DNA of 64,000 bases, from the NCBI RefSeq assembly GCF_026167545.1, contig NZ_CP110678.1, positions 2,651,001 through 2,715,000 on the forward strand, written 5' to 3'. This document shows, one piece after another, positions 8,307-16,957 of the stretch. The notes under the pieces were generated by a model. The model was not told the origin of the DNA and searched no databases. It worked only from the letters and a program-made list of their open reading frames with translations. Position 1 is the stretch's first letter. Each line of letters opens with the position of its first letter. This DNA is from Sphingomonas sp. S1-29. Its GTDB lineage: Bacteria > Pseudomonadota > Alphaproteobacteria > Sphingomonadales > Sphingomonadaceae. Position numbers and translations under genes: made by a program.

Positions 8307-9943
8307 GACGCGTCGGCCTTGATCATGTCGCGTACCGCCAATGCAGCGCGCGCCGGATTGTCGCGGGTGAAGCCGCGGACCATGCCGACGCGATCGTCAT
8401 AGCCGCGCGCATTCTGCAGCATGTCGATGCTCACCGGCGCGCGCTCGGTCGGCTGCTCGGGCGCGGCCTCGCCGTCGGCACCGGGCAGCGGCAGCGCGGC
8501 GCGATCGGTCGCGGTAACCTCCTCGCGCTTCTTGCCCATCGATTTGACCAGCGGGCGGACGCCGACGAACAGCACCAGCAGCGCGATGATCAACGCAGTC
8601 GCGTTGCGCGCCACCATCGGCACCCAGGCGGCGTCGTACCATGCAGGTTGCTCGGCATCGGTGACCGCAGGCGAGAAGGCGCGGCTCACCACCGTCACCT
8701 GATCCGCGCGCTGCGCATTATAGCCCACCGCGGCGCGGACCAGATCGGTGATCTGGCGGATTTCGGCGGGGGTGCGCGCCTTGCCCTCGGGATCGCGCAA
8801 CAGCACCGCGACCGACAGCCGCTTGATCCCGCCGGGCGCGGTGCGGGTGACCGACACTTCCTTGCCCAGGTCATAGGTGCGCGCGAACTCCTCGCTCGCC
8901 TTGGCGGGCGCGGTGGTCACCGCGGCGCCGGGCTGGGTCGCGGGATCATTGGGGTTGGTCAGCGACGCCGCAGCGGGCGGGGTGTTCGATAGGGCACCGG
9001 GGATCCCGCCGGGGGCGCCGGGGGTGCCGTTCGGCCCGACCCAATTGCCCTGTTCGGCGCGGATCACGCCTTCCTTGTCATAGCGTTCGCGCGTTGCCTG
9101 CGCTTCGTCGAGGTCGACATCGGCCTGAACTTCCGCGCTGAAATTGCCCGCGCCCACCAATGGCGTCAGCAGTTTGTTGAGCTGGAGGCGGAACTTGTCT
9201 TCGACGCGGCGCTGATAGTCGATCCGCGCATCGCCGACGCTGGTGCCGCGCTCGTCATCGTCGCGGCTGAGCAATGCGCCCATCTGGTCGACGATCGTCA
9301 CGCTGTCGGGCTTCATGCCCCCCACCGACGAGGCGACGAGGTTGACGATCGAGCGGACCTGCGCGTCCGACAGCGTGCGACCGGGTTCGAGCCGGACGAT
9401 CACCGAAGCCGAAGGCTGCGCATTGTCGCGCACGAACACCGAGGATTCGGGCATCGCCAGATGGACCCGCGCATCGGCCACCGCGTCGATCTCGCCGATC
9501 GACCGCGCCAGCTCGCTCTCGCGCGCCTGGCGCAGCCGTTCGCCCTCGACCGCGCGGCTGACCCCCATCGGCAGTTCGTCGAGGATCGCATAGCCGCCCG
9601 GCGCCGCCTTGGGCAGGTCCTGCCCCGCCAGCAGCATCCGCGCCTTGTGATAATCGTCCTCGCCCACCGTCAGCGCGCCCGACTGGTCGAAGCGCGTCGG
9701 GATGCTCGCCGCGGCGAGCGCGTCGCTCACCGCCGATTTATCGTTGTCGGCGAGCTGGGTGAACAGCACCCGCTGCGGCGGCGTCGCCAGCATCAGCCAG
9801 GCCAGCGCCGCCGAGGCGATCAACCCGATCATCAGCACCAGCGGCAGCGCTTTCCTGACCGCGGGTTGCGCGAAGAAGCCCTTGGCTTGGGCGAGCGGCG
9901 CGGCGAGCCGCGCGGGGGCGAGCGGGGTGAGGGCGTTTTCCAT
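8303..9943 (-). CDS. fliF: FliF, MS-ring protein
   Basis: 546 residues with two transmembrane helices, near residues 33-53 and near residue 455, flanking a large periplasmic region with the YscJ/FliF ring-building motifs (ARVHLAMPESSVFVRD; ASVIVRLEPG) and a Gly/Pro/Ala-rich linker at about residues 300-345. The C-terminal tail (RGYDDRVGMVRGFTRDNPAR) is the FliG-binding segment. FliF forms the inner-membrane platform of the basal body. Its ATG is six bases downstream of the fliE stop. Confidence 0.97.
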   Translation of the reverse strand: MENALTPLAPARLAAPLAQAKGFFAQPAVRKALPLVLMIGLIASAALAWLMLATPPQRVLFTQLADNDKSAVSDALAAASIPTRFDQSGALTVGEDDYHKARMLLAGQDLPKAAPGGYAILDELPMGVSRAVEGERLRQARESELARSIGEIDAVADARVHLAMPESSVFVRDNAQPSASVIVRLEPGRTLSDAQVRSIVNLVASSVGGMKPDSVTIVDQMGALLSRDDDERGTSVGDARIDYQRRVEDKFRLQLNKLLTPLVGAGNFSAEVQADVDLDEAQATRERYDKEGVIRAEQGNWVGPNGTPGAPGGIPGALSNTPPAAASLTNPNDPATQPGAAVTTAPAKASEEFARTYDLGKEVSVTRTAPGGIKRLSVAVLLRDPEGKARTPAEIRQITDLVRAAVGYNAQRADQVTVVSRAFSPAVTDAEQPAWYDAAWVPMVARNATALIIALLVLFVGVRPLVKSMGKKREEVTATDRAALPLPGADGEAAPEQPTERAPVSIDMLQNARGYDDRVGMVRGFTRDNPARAALAVRDMIKADAS

Positions 9944-9949
9944 CTGCGA

Positions 9950-10309
9950 TTACACCGGCATGCTCATGATGTCCTTGTAGGCGGACAGCAATTTGTTGCG
10001 GACCTGCAGCGTCGCTTCGAACCCGACCGAGGCTTGCTGGCGGGCCAGCATCACCTTGGCGATGTCGATCGTCTCGCCGCGCTCATAGGCGGCGGACAAT
10101 TGTCCTGCCTGGTTCTGCGCCTTGTTGACGTCGCCCAGCATTCCCTCGAGCGTCGAGGTGAAGCTGGTGCCTTTTGGCGCCTCGGTCGCTGGGACCGCGA
10201 CCTCCTGGTTGGCGCGCGACAGCGCCTGGTTCTTTTCGAGGATCTGGGCGCGCATCGCCATGATCCGGTCGACGCCGATCGCGCCGCCCCCGATGCCGTT
10301 GACGCTCAT
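9950..10309 (-). CDS. fliE: FliE, MS-ring/rod junction protein
   Basis: 119 residues from the ATG at 10309, which overlaps the stop of the activator gene in an ATGA; a start five codons earlier would lie inside that gene and is less likely. The C-terminal half carries the FliE signature: FTSTLEGMLGDVNKAQNQAG and VMLARQQASVGFEATLQVRNKLLSAYKDIM (read in two parts). FliE connects FliF to the first rod proteins and is the earliest rod substrate exported. Confidence 0.94.
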   Translation of the reverse strand: MSVNGIGGGAIGVDRIMAMRAQILEKNQALSRANQEVAVPATEAPKGTSFTSTLEGMLGDVNKAQNQAGQLSAAYERGETIDIAKVMLARQQASVGFEATLQVRNKLLSAYKDIMSMPV

Positions 10310-11568
10310 GCGGTTGCCTTCCAATCCTGCGCGCGACCGATATCGTCACCCTGTTCGCGCGCCTTGGCGAGGCGATAGCGCAGCGTGCGTTCGGAAATCC
10401 CCAGCCGGCGCGCGGTCTCGATCCGGCTGCCGTTGCACGCCGCCAGCGTGTCGCGGATCGCCTGGAACTCACTCATCTGGACGATGTTGCTCAGCCGCGC
10501 CGGGCCGTCGTTCGACGCGCGCGGCTGCGCCGGCCGGTCGAAGATGATGTCGGCGGGGCCGATCGCGTCGCCATGGCACAGCAGCAACGCGCGCTGGATG
10601 ACGTTTTCGAGCTCGCGGACATTGCCCGGCCAGTCATGCGCTTCGAGCATCGCCAGCGCCGCGCGCGACAGCCAGGGCAAGGTAGCGCGGCCTGCGGCGT
10701 GGCGAACGATCATCGCGGTAGCCAGCGCAGGCACGTCGTCGGGCCGCTCGGCGAGCGGGCGGGTGGTGAGCGGGAACACGCTCAACCGGTAATAGAGATC
10801 GGCGCGGAAGCGGCCCGCCTGCACCTCGGCATGCAGGTCGCGGTTCGCGCAGGCGATCACGCGGACGTCGATCGCCTCGGCCTGGGTCGCGCCGATCGGC
10901 ACGACTTCGCGCTCCTGCAACGCGCGCAGCAATTTGGCCTGCAAGCCGATCGGCATTTCGGCGACTTCGTCTAGCAGCAGCGTGCCACCATTGGCAGCGC
11001 GAAAGAAACCCTGGCCGCCCGATGATGCGCCGGTGAACGAACCCTTTTGGTGACCGAACAGCATCGCCTCGAGCATCGTCTCGGGCAACGCCGCGCAGTT
11101 GATCGCGATGAACGGGCCGTTGGCGCGCGGCGAAGCGCGGTGGATCGTGCGCGCCAGCACTTCCTTGCCGGTGCCGGTCGGGCCGTTGATCAGCACGGTG
11201 ATGTCCGATTTGGCGACGCGTTCGGCGAGCGTCAGCAGCGCGAGGCTCTCGGGGTCGGCGGCAACGGGCATGCCGCCGCCGCGCAGCATCGCGCTGGCAA
11301 AGCCCGAAGCAATCGCGGCGTCGTCGGCATCGAAACCGATGCGCGCGGCATGGCCATCGGCGAAGGGGGTGACCGAACCAGGCGCGCTGCCAAGGACCAA
11401 GGTACGTGCCGCAACGGGCAGGGCCTCCCCCTCGACCACCAGGAAATAGTCGCCCGGCAGCGGTCGTTCGCGTTCGGTTGTCGAGACTGCCAGACCTTGG
11501 GCTCGAAGCGTCGAGACGAGCGGATAGTGCAGCCGCATTACTGCGGCCGATGGATAGATCGAACCCAC
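10306..11568 (-). CDS. Sigma-54-dependent flagellar activator (FlbD/FleQ-like, no receiver domain)
   Basis: 420 residues from a GTG at 11568 preceded by a G-rich Shine-Dalgarno. Residues 1-115 match no sensory domain that I can recognise and lack a receiver-type aspartate pocket. The AAA+ domain follows, with Walker A GPTGTGKE (129-136), Walker B TLLLDEVAEM (about 196-205) and the sigma-54-contacting loop, which reads GSFTGA (176-181) instead of the standard GAFTGA. A Fis-type helix-turn-helix ends the protein (IETARRLGISERTLRYRLAK). It heads the fliE-F-G-H-I-J operon, so it is the likely activator for the -24/-12 promoters in this locus. Equivalent to Caulobacter FlbD by role (inference). 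Confidence 0.9.
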   Translation of the reverse strand: MGSIYPSAAVMRLHYPLVSTLRAQGLAVSTTERERPLPGDYFLVVEGEALPVAARTLVLGSAPGSVTPFADGHAARIGFDADDAAIASGFASAMLRGGGMPVAADPESLALLTLAERVAKSDITVLINGPTGTGKEVLARTIHRASPRANGPFIAINCAALPETMLEAMLFGHQKGSFTGASSGGQGFFRAANGGTLLLDEVAEMPIGLQAKLLRALQEREVVPIGATQAEAIDVRVIACANRDLHAEVQAGRFRADLYYRLSVFPLTTRPLAERPDDVPALATAMIVRHAAGRATLPWLSRAALAMLEAHDWPGNVRELENVIQRALLLCHGDAIGPADIIFDRPAQPRASNDGPARLSNIVQMSEFQAIRDTLAACNGSRIETARRLGISERTLRYRLAKAREQGDDIGRAQDWKATA

Positions 11569-11737
11569 TGAAATCCCCCCGATTAGCGAATCACTCTATG
11601 GCGGTTTGCTGGTTAACGTCGGGTAAAGTCATGTCGCCTGCGCAATAATTTTTCCGCAATTGTCATCCGCTTACGCGCGCGTGCCAAGTTCTCCCGCGCG
11701 CGAGCGAACGGCGGGAAACCGATCCCGACTTTTTCGC

Positions 11738-11764
11738 TTAAGCCCGCCGCCGCGCAGCCGTTCC
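11738..11764 (+). promoter_or_regulatory. Putative sigma-28 (FliA) promoter of flagellin
   Basis: TTAAGCCC, an 11-base spacer, then GCCGTTCC. Compared with the enterobacterial FliA consensus TAAAGTTT-N11-GCCGATAA, the spacing is exact, and the same GYCGTTCC box at the same spacing precedes flgM and the second motA. It lies about 70 bases before the flagellin ATG. No -24/-12 sequence was found in this gap. Confidence 0.6.
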
Positions 11765-11832
11765 TTGCTGTGACTGCTCGGCTCCCGCTTGTGGGGGGAA
11801 AGGTGGGCGGTACGGGAAATGGAGATACGGAC

Positions 11833-12657
11833 ATGACGGTTATCGGAAGCAATATCTCGGCGCTTCGTTCGTCGAACGCGGCAAGCAAGGCCACCGACAT
11901 GCTGTCGACGGCGATGGAACGGCTGTCGACCGGCAAGCGCATCAATTCGGCCAAGGACGACGCCGCCGGCCTCGCCATCGCATCGTCGATGACCGGCCAG
12001 ATCCGCGGCATGAACCAGGGCATCCGCAACGCCAATGACGGCATCTCGATGGCGCAGACCGCCGAAGGCGCGCTCGACGAAGTCGGCAACATGCTGCAGC
12101 GGATGCGCGAGCTGAAGGTCCAGTCGGAGAACGGCACCTATTCGGCCGACGACATCGCCAACATCACGCTCGAGCAGGACGCGCTCGCTGCGCAGATCGA
12201 CAATGTGCTGACCAACACCGAGTTCAACGGCCAAAAGCTGTTCGACGCGAGCGCCGGCACCGCAGGCGTGGTTTCGATCCAGGCCGGCGCCAATGTTTCG
12301 GACGCGATCGAGCTGAACCTGGGTGCGGACCTTGCCGCCGACGCGACGATTGCCGCGGTCGTCACCGGCGGCGCTTCGGTCGCCGCCGCGACGCTCGAGA
12401 ATTACGACGATGCGATCGCCACGATCGCCAACCGCCGTGCCGACCTCGGCGCCACGCAAAACCGCCTCGAATCGGCGGTCAACAACCTGACCAGCAACGC
12501 GACCAACCTGTCGGACGCACGCAGCCGCATCGAAGACGCCGATTTCTCGGCCGAAACCACCGCGCTCGCCAAGGCGCAGATCCTCAGCCAGGCATCGACC
12601 GCGATGCTGGCGCAGGCCAACCAGAGCCAGCAGGGCGTGCTCTCGCTGCTGCGCTAA
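11833..12657 (+). CDS. fliC: Flagellin
   Basis: 274 residues from the ATG at 11833, which has a GGAG about eight bases upstream; the longer in-frame reading lacks flagellin sequence. The N-terminal D0/D1 helices ([40 protein letters not shown]) and C-terminal D1/D0 helices ([37 protein letters not shown]) are intact. The central variable region is very short, so this is a small flagellin with little surface domain. It is a single-gene unit between two oppositely directed operons, with its own promoter and terminator; fliD and fliS are not nearby. Confidence 0.97.
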   Translation: MTVIGSNISALRSSNAASKATDMLSTAMERLSTGKRINSAKDDAAGLAIASSMTGQIRGMNQGIRNANDGISMAQTAEGALDEVGNMLQRMRELKVQSENGTYSADDIANITLEQDALAAQIDNVLTNTEFNGQKLFDASAGTAGVVSIQAGANVSDAIELNLGADLAADATIAAVVTGGASVAAATLENYDDAIATIANRRADLGATQNRLESAVNNLTSNATNLSDARSRIEDADFSAETTALAKAQILSQASTAMLAQANQSQQGVLSLLR

Positions 12658-12744
12658 ACCTAAATCCCGGCACCGCCGCCCCCCCACGAAAGGGCGGGGG
12701 TGTCGGGGCCAGCCGCTCCCCCTCCCAGCGGAGCGCACGCGAAA

Positions 12745-12782
12745 CCCCGGTGACGGTCCTGCCGTCGCCGGGGCTTTTCGTT
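12745..12782 (+). terminator. Intrinsic terminator after flagellin
   Basis: A 12-base-pair stem ccccggtgacgg / ccgtcgccgggg (one G-T wobble) with a five-base loop, followed by cttttcgttt. It lies 88 bases after the flagellin stop. Confidence 0.8.
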
Positions 12783-12840
12783 TGCGGGGTGTAGTCGCGT
12801 GCGCAAACGAGGCAGTTGCCTTCAAGCCTTGCACCTTTCC

Positions 12841-12970
12841 CCGTCACCCCAGCGAAAGCTGGGGTGACGGGGAGCGTGGCCAACGGTCGCCCAACAGGCT
12901 ATTGTGGCCGGGCACGCGAGGCAGCCGTTTCGTGGGCTACTCTAGACCCCAGCTTTCGCTGGGGTGACGG
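12841..12970. repeat. Paired inverted repeat (cccagcgaaagctggg family)
   Basis: Two copies of a hairpin with core ccccagcgaaagctgggg in opposite orientation, 12841-12870 and 12944-12970, separated by about 73 bases. The same family recurs near 19500 and 57883. It fills most of the 373-base gap 12658-13030 between convergent flagellin and fliA. Besides this element and the flagellin terminator I see nothing in that gap; the element could also act as a two-way stop. Confidence 0.85.
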
Positions 12971-13030
12971 GATGACGACGAACGCCCGGCAGGGTCGATC
13001 GCATGGTACCGCGTCTGCGGAGAGCGGACG

Positions 13031-13756
13031 CTAAACCGCGCTCGCCAGCGCCTTCTTCAGCCGCGCATGCGCGCTCGCCTTGATCTGGCACACCCGCGCG
13101 GCGCCGACGCCGAGCACCTGGCCGATCTCCTCGAGGTTCAATTCCTCGACGTAATAAAGCTGCACCACCTGCGCCTCGCGCACCGGCAGCGCGGCGATAG
13201 CCGTCACCAAGGCGGTACGCAGATCGCCCTCGGCGAGTTGCTCGAACGCGTCGGGGCCGTCGTCCATGAACCACGGCCCCTCGTCGGTGTACACATCGTC
13301 GATCGAATCGAAGCGCAGCGGCTCGGCGGCCGAATAATCGAGCCGCAGTTTCTCTACCGTCACCCCCAGCCGTTCGGCGATCGCCGCGTCGTCGGGGCGC
13401 TTGCCCCTCTCGTCGGTCAGCGCCGCCAGCGTTTCGCTGTACGCGCGCCGGCGCTTCATCGCGCCGCGCGTCAGCGTCGCCTGACGGCGGAGCTCGTCGA
13501 TCATGCTGCCGCGAAGCCGCGTGATCGCATATTGGCGGAAGGTGACCGCGCCGCGATCCTCGAAAGCACCCGCCGCCTCGACCAGCGCTACCATGCCGAC
13601 CTGTACCAGATCCTCGACCTCGACCAGCGCCGACATGCTGCCATGGATATGCCAGGCGAGCCGCCGCACCAGCGGCAGATGCTCGCGCACCAGCGCCTCG
13701 ATATCGCGCGATGTCGTGGTCGGCGTGTAGACCAGCGCGCGTGCGGCCATGCTCAT
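13031..13756 (-). CDS. fliA: FliA, sigma-28 flagellar sigma factor
   Basis: 241 residues from the ATG at 13756, which overlaps the flhA stop (ATGA). Region 2 includes DLVQVGMVALVEAAGAFEDR and the FliA hallmark RLRGSMIDELRRQ; region 3 and the region 4 helix-turn-helix (LNLEEIGQVLGVGAARVCQI) follow. A much longer in-frame reading upstream is a shadow of flhA. FliA transcribes late flagellar genes and is held by FlgM, which is encoded 3.5 kb away. Placing fliA behind flhA ties its production to export-gate synthesis. Confidence 0.94.
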   Translation of the reverse strand: MSMAARALVYTPTTTSRDIEALVREHLPLVRRLAWHIHGSMSALVEVEDLVQVGMVALVEAAGAFEDRGAVTFRQYAITRLRGSMIDELRRQATLTRGAMKRRRAYSETLAALTDERGKRPDDAAIAERLGVTVEKLRLDYSAAEPLRFDSIDDVYTDEGPWFMDDGPDAFEQLAEGDLRTALVTAIAALPVREAQVVQLYYVEELNLEEIGQVLGVGAARVCQIKASAHARLKKALASAV

Positions 13757-15834
13757 GCCGCCAGCGCCTCGGGCGCGCCGATCACCGCCACGACCTCGAC
13801 CGATTTGTCCTCGGGCACTTCGAAGAAGCTCATCACCGGGGTGTCGGGCAGGCAGGTCTTCACCAGCTTGCGGATCGCGATCCGGATCGAGGGCTGGACG
13901 ACCAAAGCGAAGGGCTTTGCTTCGTTCAGCAGCGGCTGCGCGGCTTGCTGGAGCGCGTCGACAATGCGGCGGCCGAGATCGGGTTCGATCGTGTGGCGGC
14001 GCGACGGGTCCGAACGGACCGCTTGGCCAAGCAATGCTTCCAAATGACCCTCCAGCGTCATGACGCGCAGCGGTTCGCGAACCCCGCACAATTTCTGGAT
14101 GATGAGCGCGCCCAGCTCGGGGCGGATCGCCTCGATCAGCTCGTCGGCGTCGTGGGTGCGCTGCGCCGCGACCGCGATCGCGGCGGCGATGCGGCGGAAT
14201 TCCTTGAGCGGGATATTTTCCGCCAGCAGCCCGCGCAGGATTTGCGTCAGCGTCGTCAGCGACAGCGGCGCCGGGCACAGCGCGGCAACCAGCGCGCCCG
14301 CCTTGTCCTTGAGCCCGTCGAGCAGCGCCTGGACTTCGTCCGGCCCCAGCAGGTCGGTCGCGTTCTGCAACAACAGATGGTTGAGGTGCGTCGCCATCAC
14401 CGTGCCCGGATCGACCACCAGATAGCCGGCACCAGTCGCGGCATCGGCATCGCCCGGCGCGATCCAGGTCGCGTCGAGCCCGAACGTGGGATCCTTCGCC
14501 GCCTTGCCGGTCAGCCGGCCGAAGCCCTGCCCGGTGTTGAGCGCCAGCATCTCGTCGGGCGAAACGCTGTCCTCGCCGACGATCACGCCGCCGACGACGA
14601 TCCGATAGGTGAAGGGCGCCAGGTTGATGTCGTCGCGCACCCGCACCTGCGGCACGACGAAGCCTAGATCCTTGGAAAGCTGGCGGCGCACCCCGGTGAT
14701 CCGGCTCATCAGCGGCGAACCCTTGCGCTCGTCGACCAGCGGCACGAGGCCATAGCCGATGTCGAGCATCACCTGCATGTTCTCGGTCACTTCGTCCCAC
14801 CCGATCCGCGACAGGTCGGCAGGCGGCGGCAGCGGTTCGGCGGGCGGCGGGCGGTTGGCAATCGCGCGCAGGCGATACGAACCATAGCCCGCGGCGCCGG
14901 CGGCGGCGAGTATCACCAAGGTCGGCATCCCCGGCAGGAACGCCAGCAGCCCAAGGATGCCCGCGACCGGGGTCCAAGTGCGATGCGACGCGAACTGCGC
15001 GCCGATCTGGCCCGACAGATCCTGGCTCGATTTGACGCGGGTGACGATCGCGGCGGCGGCGATCGACAGCATCAGCGCGGGCACCTGCGCCACCAGCGCG
15101 TCGCCGATCGCCAGCAGGATATAGGTCTGCGCGGCTTCGCCCACCGCCATGCCGTGGCTGACCATGCCCAGGATCAGCCCGCCGACGATGTTGATCGCCA
15201 GGATCAACAGCCCCGCGACCGCATCGCCCTTCACGAATTTCGACGAACCATCCATCGCGCCGTAGAAATCGGCCTCGGTCGACACTTCGATCCGGCGCGC
15301 GCGGGCTTCGTCGGGGGTGATCAGCCCGGCGTTCAGATCGGCGTCGATCGCCATCTGCTTGCCGGGCAGGGCGTCGAGCGTGAAGCGCGCCGATACTTCG
15401 GACACCCGGCCGGCGCCCTTGGTCACCACGATCATGTTGATGATCAGCAGGATCGAGAACACCAGCAGCCCGACGACATAATCGCCGCCGATCAGGAAGC
15501 TGCCGAACGCCTCGATCACATGCCCCGCCGCCGCCTCACCCTCATGCCCATGCACCAGCACCACGCGGGTCGAGGCGACGTTGAGGCCGAGGCGGAACAA
15601 TGTCGCGAACAGCAGGACTGTCGGGAAGGCCGAGAAATCGAGCGGCTTTTGCGCGTTGAGCGCGACCATCAGCACCGCGAGGCTGATCATGATGTTGAGG
15701 ATGAAGAACACGTCGAGCAGGAAGGCGGGGATCGGCACCACCATCAGCACGACGAGCAGCAAGATCGCGCCGGGCAGCGCGGTCGAGCGGGTGAGCGAGC
15801 CGAGATTGGCCGCCGAGAACATTGCGGGGTTCAT
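13753..15834 (-). CDS. flhA: FlhA, flagellar export gate protein
   Basis: 693 residues, the usual size. Eight hydrophobic segments occupy about residues 20-320, with the conserved cytoplasmic loop region VTKGAGRVSEVSARFTLDAL and PGKQMAIDADLNAGLI between them. The soluble C-terminal ring domain follows from about residue 350. FlhA forms the nonameric export ring that selects chaperone-substrate complexes. Start is the ATG at 15834, sharing a base with the stop of the transglycosylase gene; the long in-frame extension upstream is rejected. Confidence 0.97.
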   Translation of the reverse strand: MNPAMFSAANLGSLTRSTALPGAILLLVVLMVVPIPAFLLDVFFILNIMISLAVLMVALNAQKPLDFSAFPTVLLFATLFRLGLNVASTRVVLVHGHEGEAAAGHVIEAFGSFLIGGDYVVGLLVFSILLIINMIVVTKGAGRVSEVSARFTLDALPGKQMAIDADLNAGLITPDEARARRIEVSTEADFYGAMDGSSKFVKGDAVAGLLILAINIVGGLILGMVSHGMAVGEAAQTYILLAIGDALVAQVPALMLSIAAAAIVTRVKSSQDLSGQIGAQFASHRTWTPVAGILGLLAFLPGMPTLVILAAAGAAGYGSYRLRAIANRPPPAEPLPPPADLSRIGWDEVTENMQVMLDIGYGLVPLVDERKGSPLMSRITGVRRQLSKDLGFVVPQVRVRDDINLAPFTYRIVVGGVIVGEDSVSPDEMLALNTGQGFGRLTGKAAKDPTFGLDATWIAPGDADAATGAGYLVVDPGTVMATHLNHLLLQNATDLLGPDEVQALLDGLKDKAGALVAALCPAPLSLTTLTQILRGLLAENIPLKEFRRIAAAIAVAAQRTHDADELIEAIRPELGALIIQKLCGVREPLRVMTLEGHLEALLGQAVRSDPSRRHTIEPDLGRRIVDALQQAAQPLLNEAKPFALVVQPSIRIAIRKLVKTCLPDTPVMSFFEVPEDKSVEVVAVIGAPEALAA

Positions 15835-16727
15835 CAGGCCCCCAGATTCGCGAGCATGAGATACGCAAGCCGCGCGGTTTCGGGTGTCGGCCGCAGCGCG
15901 TTGACGCGCGCGCCGTCGGTGCGGTCGGCGGCGCGTACCACGTTCAGGTTGGCCATCGTCGTCTGCAGCCAGCGATCCTCGTTGCCGCTCGCCTCGTTGC
16001 CCAGGATCACGTCGACGCCGGGGAAGGGAGCCGCGAAGGCGGGCACCTGTGCTTGCGTGAGGAAACTGCCCGATGCGGTGCCGGTGGCGCCGGCGACCTG
16101 CGCACCGCGATCGAGCTTGCCGGCGAAGCGCTGGTAGATGTCGCCGAGCGAACGCTGGCTGCCGTCGGCGGCGTAGAAGATCGAGCGGTTGGCGCGCGCC
16201 GCTGCAGGGAACATCGCCGCCGCGCCGCGGTCGGGCGACGCCTGCATCGCCGACAGGAATTTCTTCGCGCCGCCGATCCCCAGGAAATGCGCCATATACA
16301 GGTCGGTGCCATTGGCCTCGCGGCCCAGGCTGGACTCGATCTCGGCCTTGTTGTCCGATGCGTGCTCGGCCGCCATCAGCGACGCCGCATTGGCGTCGGT
16401 GCGCAGCGACAGGATCGCGCTTCGGGTTGTCGCGTCGCTGACGACATAGCGGCCGCTGGCGGTCTGCTGGATACTGTCGGCGGCCCAGCCCATGCCGTGC
16501 TCGGCACCGTGGCGCTTCACCACGCCCAGCCAGCTCTGCTCGATGAACTGGTAGAGCCCGGTGGCGCTCGAGGTGCGCGCGCGCGCATTGGTGCGCATCC
16601 CGCTTTCGATCTGCGCCTGGCCGAGCAGATAGGAAAAATCGACGCCGGTCTTCGCGCTCGCCTTGGCGATCGCGCCTTGCACGCCGGTTGCTGCGGTAAC
16701 GGTAGGAACGGCAGGTGGTGCGCGCAT
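15834..16727 (-). CDS. Flagellar-locus lytic transglycosylase (SLT domain)
   Basis: 297 residues. The N-terminal half is a lysozyme-like transglycosylase domain: the catalytic glutamate lies in LLGQAQIESGMRTNA, followed by SSATGLYQFIEQSWL, typical of SLT domains. The C-terminal half is of unclear fold. No clear signal peptide is seen at the ATG at 16727, so export through the flagellar system or an unusual route is possible. It is the first gene of a unit with flhA and fliA and has its own sigma-54 promoter. It likely replaces the muramidase half that FlgJ lacks here, comparable to SltF of Rhodobacter (family knowledge; same role inferred). Confidence 0.88.
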   Translation of the reverse strand: MRAPPAVPTVTAATGVQGAIAKASAKTGVDFSYLLGQAQIESGMRTNARARTSSATGLYQFIEQSWLGVVKRHGAEHGMGWAADSIQQTASGRYVVSDATTRSAILSLRTDANAASLMAAEHASDNKAEIESSLGREANGTDLYMAHFLGIGGAKKFLSAMQASPDRGAAAMFPAAARANRSIFYAADGSQRSLGDIYQRFAGKLDRGAQVAGATGTASGSFLTQAQVPAFAAPFPGVDVILGNEASGNEDRWLQTTMANLNVVRAADRTDGARVNALRPTPETARLAYLMLANLGA

Positions 16728-16762
16728 TGGTCTGGTGAAGCCCCCGGTTTGCGGGGGTGATC

Positions 16763-16778
16763 AGCAAGGAGCGTGCCA
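16763..16778 (-). promoter_or_regulatory. Sigma-54 promoter for transglycosylase-flhA-fliA
   Basis: The minus strand reads TGGCACG CTCC TTGCT, a full match to the -24/-12 consensus. The predicted start near 16752 leaves a leader of about 24 bases before the ATG at 16727. Confidence 0.88.
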
Positions 16779-16808
16779 GATGAGGGTAGCAGTTATGCCG
16801 CGCGTCCG

Positions 16809-16826
16809 CCCCCCCCCCCCCCCCCC
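16809..16826. repeat. Run of 18 cytosines (poly-G on the coding strand)
   Basis: An uninterrupted homopolymer of 18 C. It lies about 30 bases upstream of the sigma-54 site of the transglycosylase-flhA-fliA unit and next to an inverted-repeat element. Its length in the real genome may differ, because such tracts are hard to sequence. Confidence 0.9.
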
Positions 16827-16835
16827 ACAACAGGT

Positions 16836-16935
16836 CCCCCTCCCTGGAAGGGAGGGGTTAGGGGTGGGTAGGTAGAGAGCGTGCGCTAGCGGCCGCCACC
16901 GACCCACCCCCGACCCCTCCCTTCCAGGGAGGGGA
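16836..16935. repeat. Paired inverted repeat (ctccctggaagggag family)
   Basis: Arms 16837-16869 and 16902-16935 are near reverse complements, each containing a short hairpin (ccctccctggaagggaggg) plus ggggtgggt. The same family occurs at 30333-30460. Located between the flgN end and the transglycosylase promoter. Confidence 0.85.
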
Positions 16936-16957
16936 GAAGGAGGCGAAGGAAGTTACC

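Noticed and set aside
10310..10324. Longer fliE start (five extra residues)
   Set aside because: It lies inside the activator coding region and has no better ribosome site; the ATG at 10309 overlaps the preceding stop in the usual ATGA form.
11680..11686. TGGCACG on the minus strand upstream of the sigma-54 activator gene
   Set aside because: It looks like a -24 box, but no TTGC follows at the required 11-base distance, so it is not a sigma-54 promoter.
12671..12705. C-rich/G-rich stretch just after flagellin as terminator
   Set aside because: Pairing is imperfect and no T run follows; the stem at 12745 with a following T-rich tail is the better terminator.
13031..14977. 648-codon reading in the fliA frame
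   Set aside because: The first 400 codons are a shadow of flhA; FliA sequence begins at the ATG at 13756.
13753..16830. Single 1025-codon reading in the flhA frame
   Set aside because: The part upstream of 15834 overlaps the transglycosylase in another frame and has no FlhA-like sequence; the ATG at 15834 gives the normal 693 residues.
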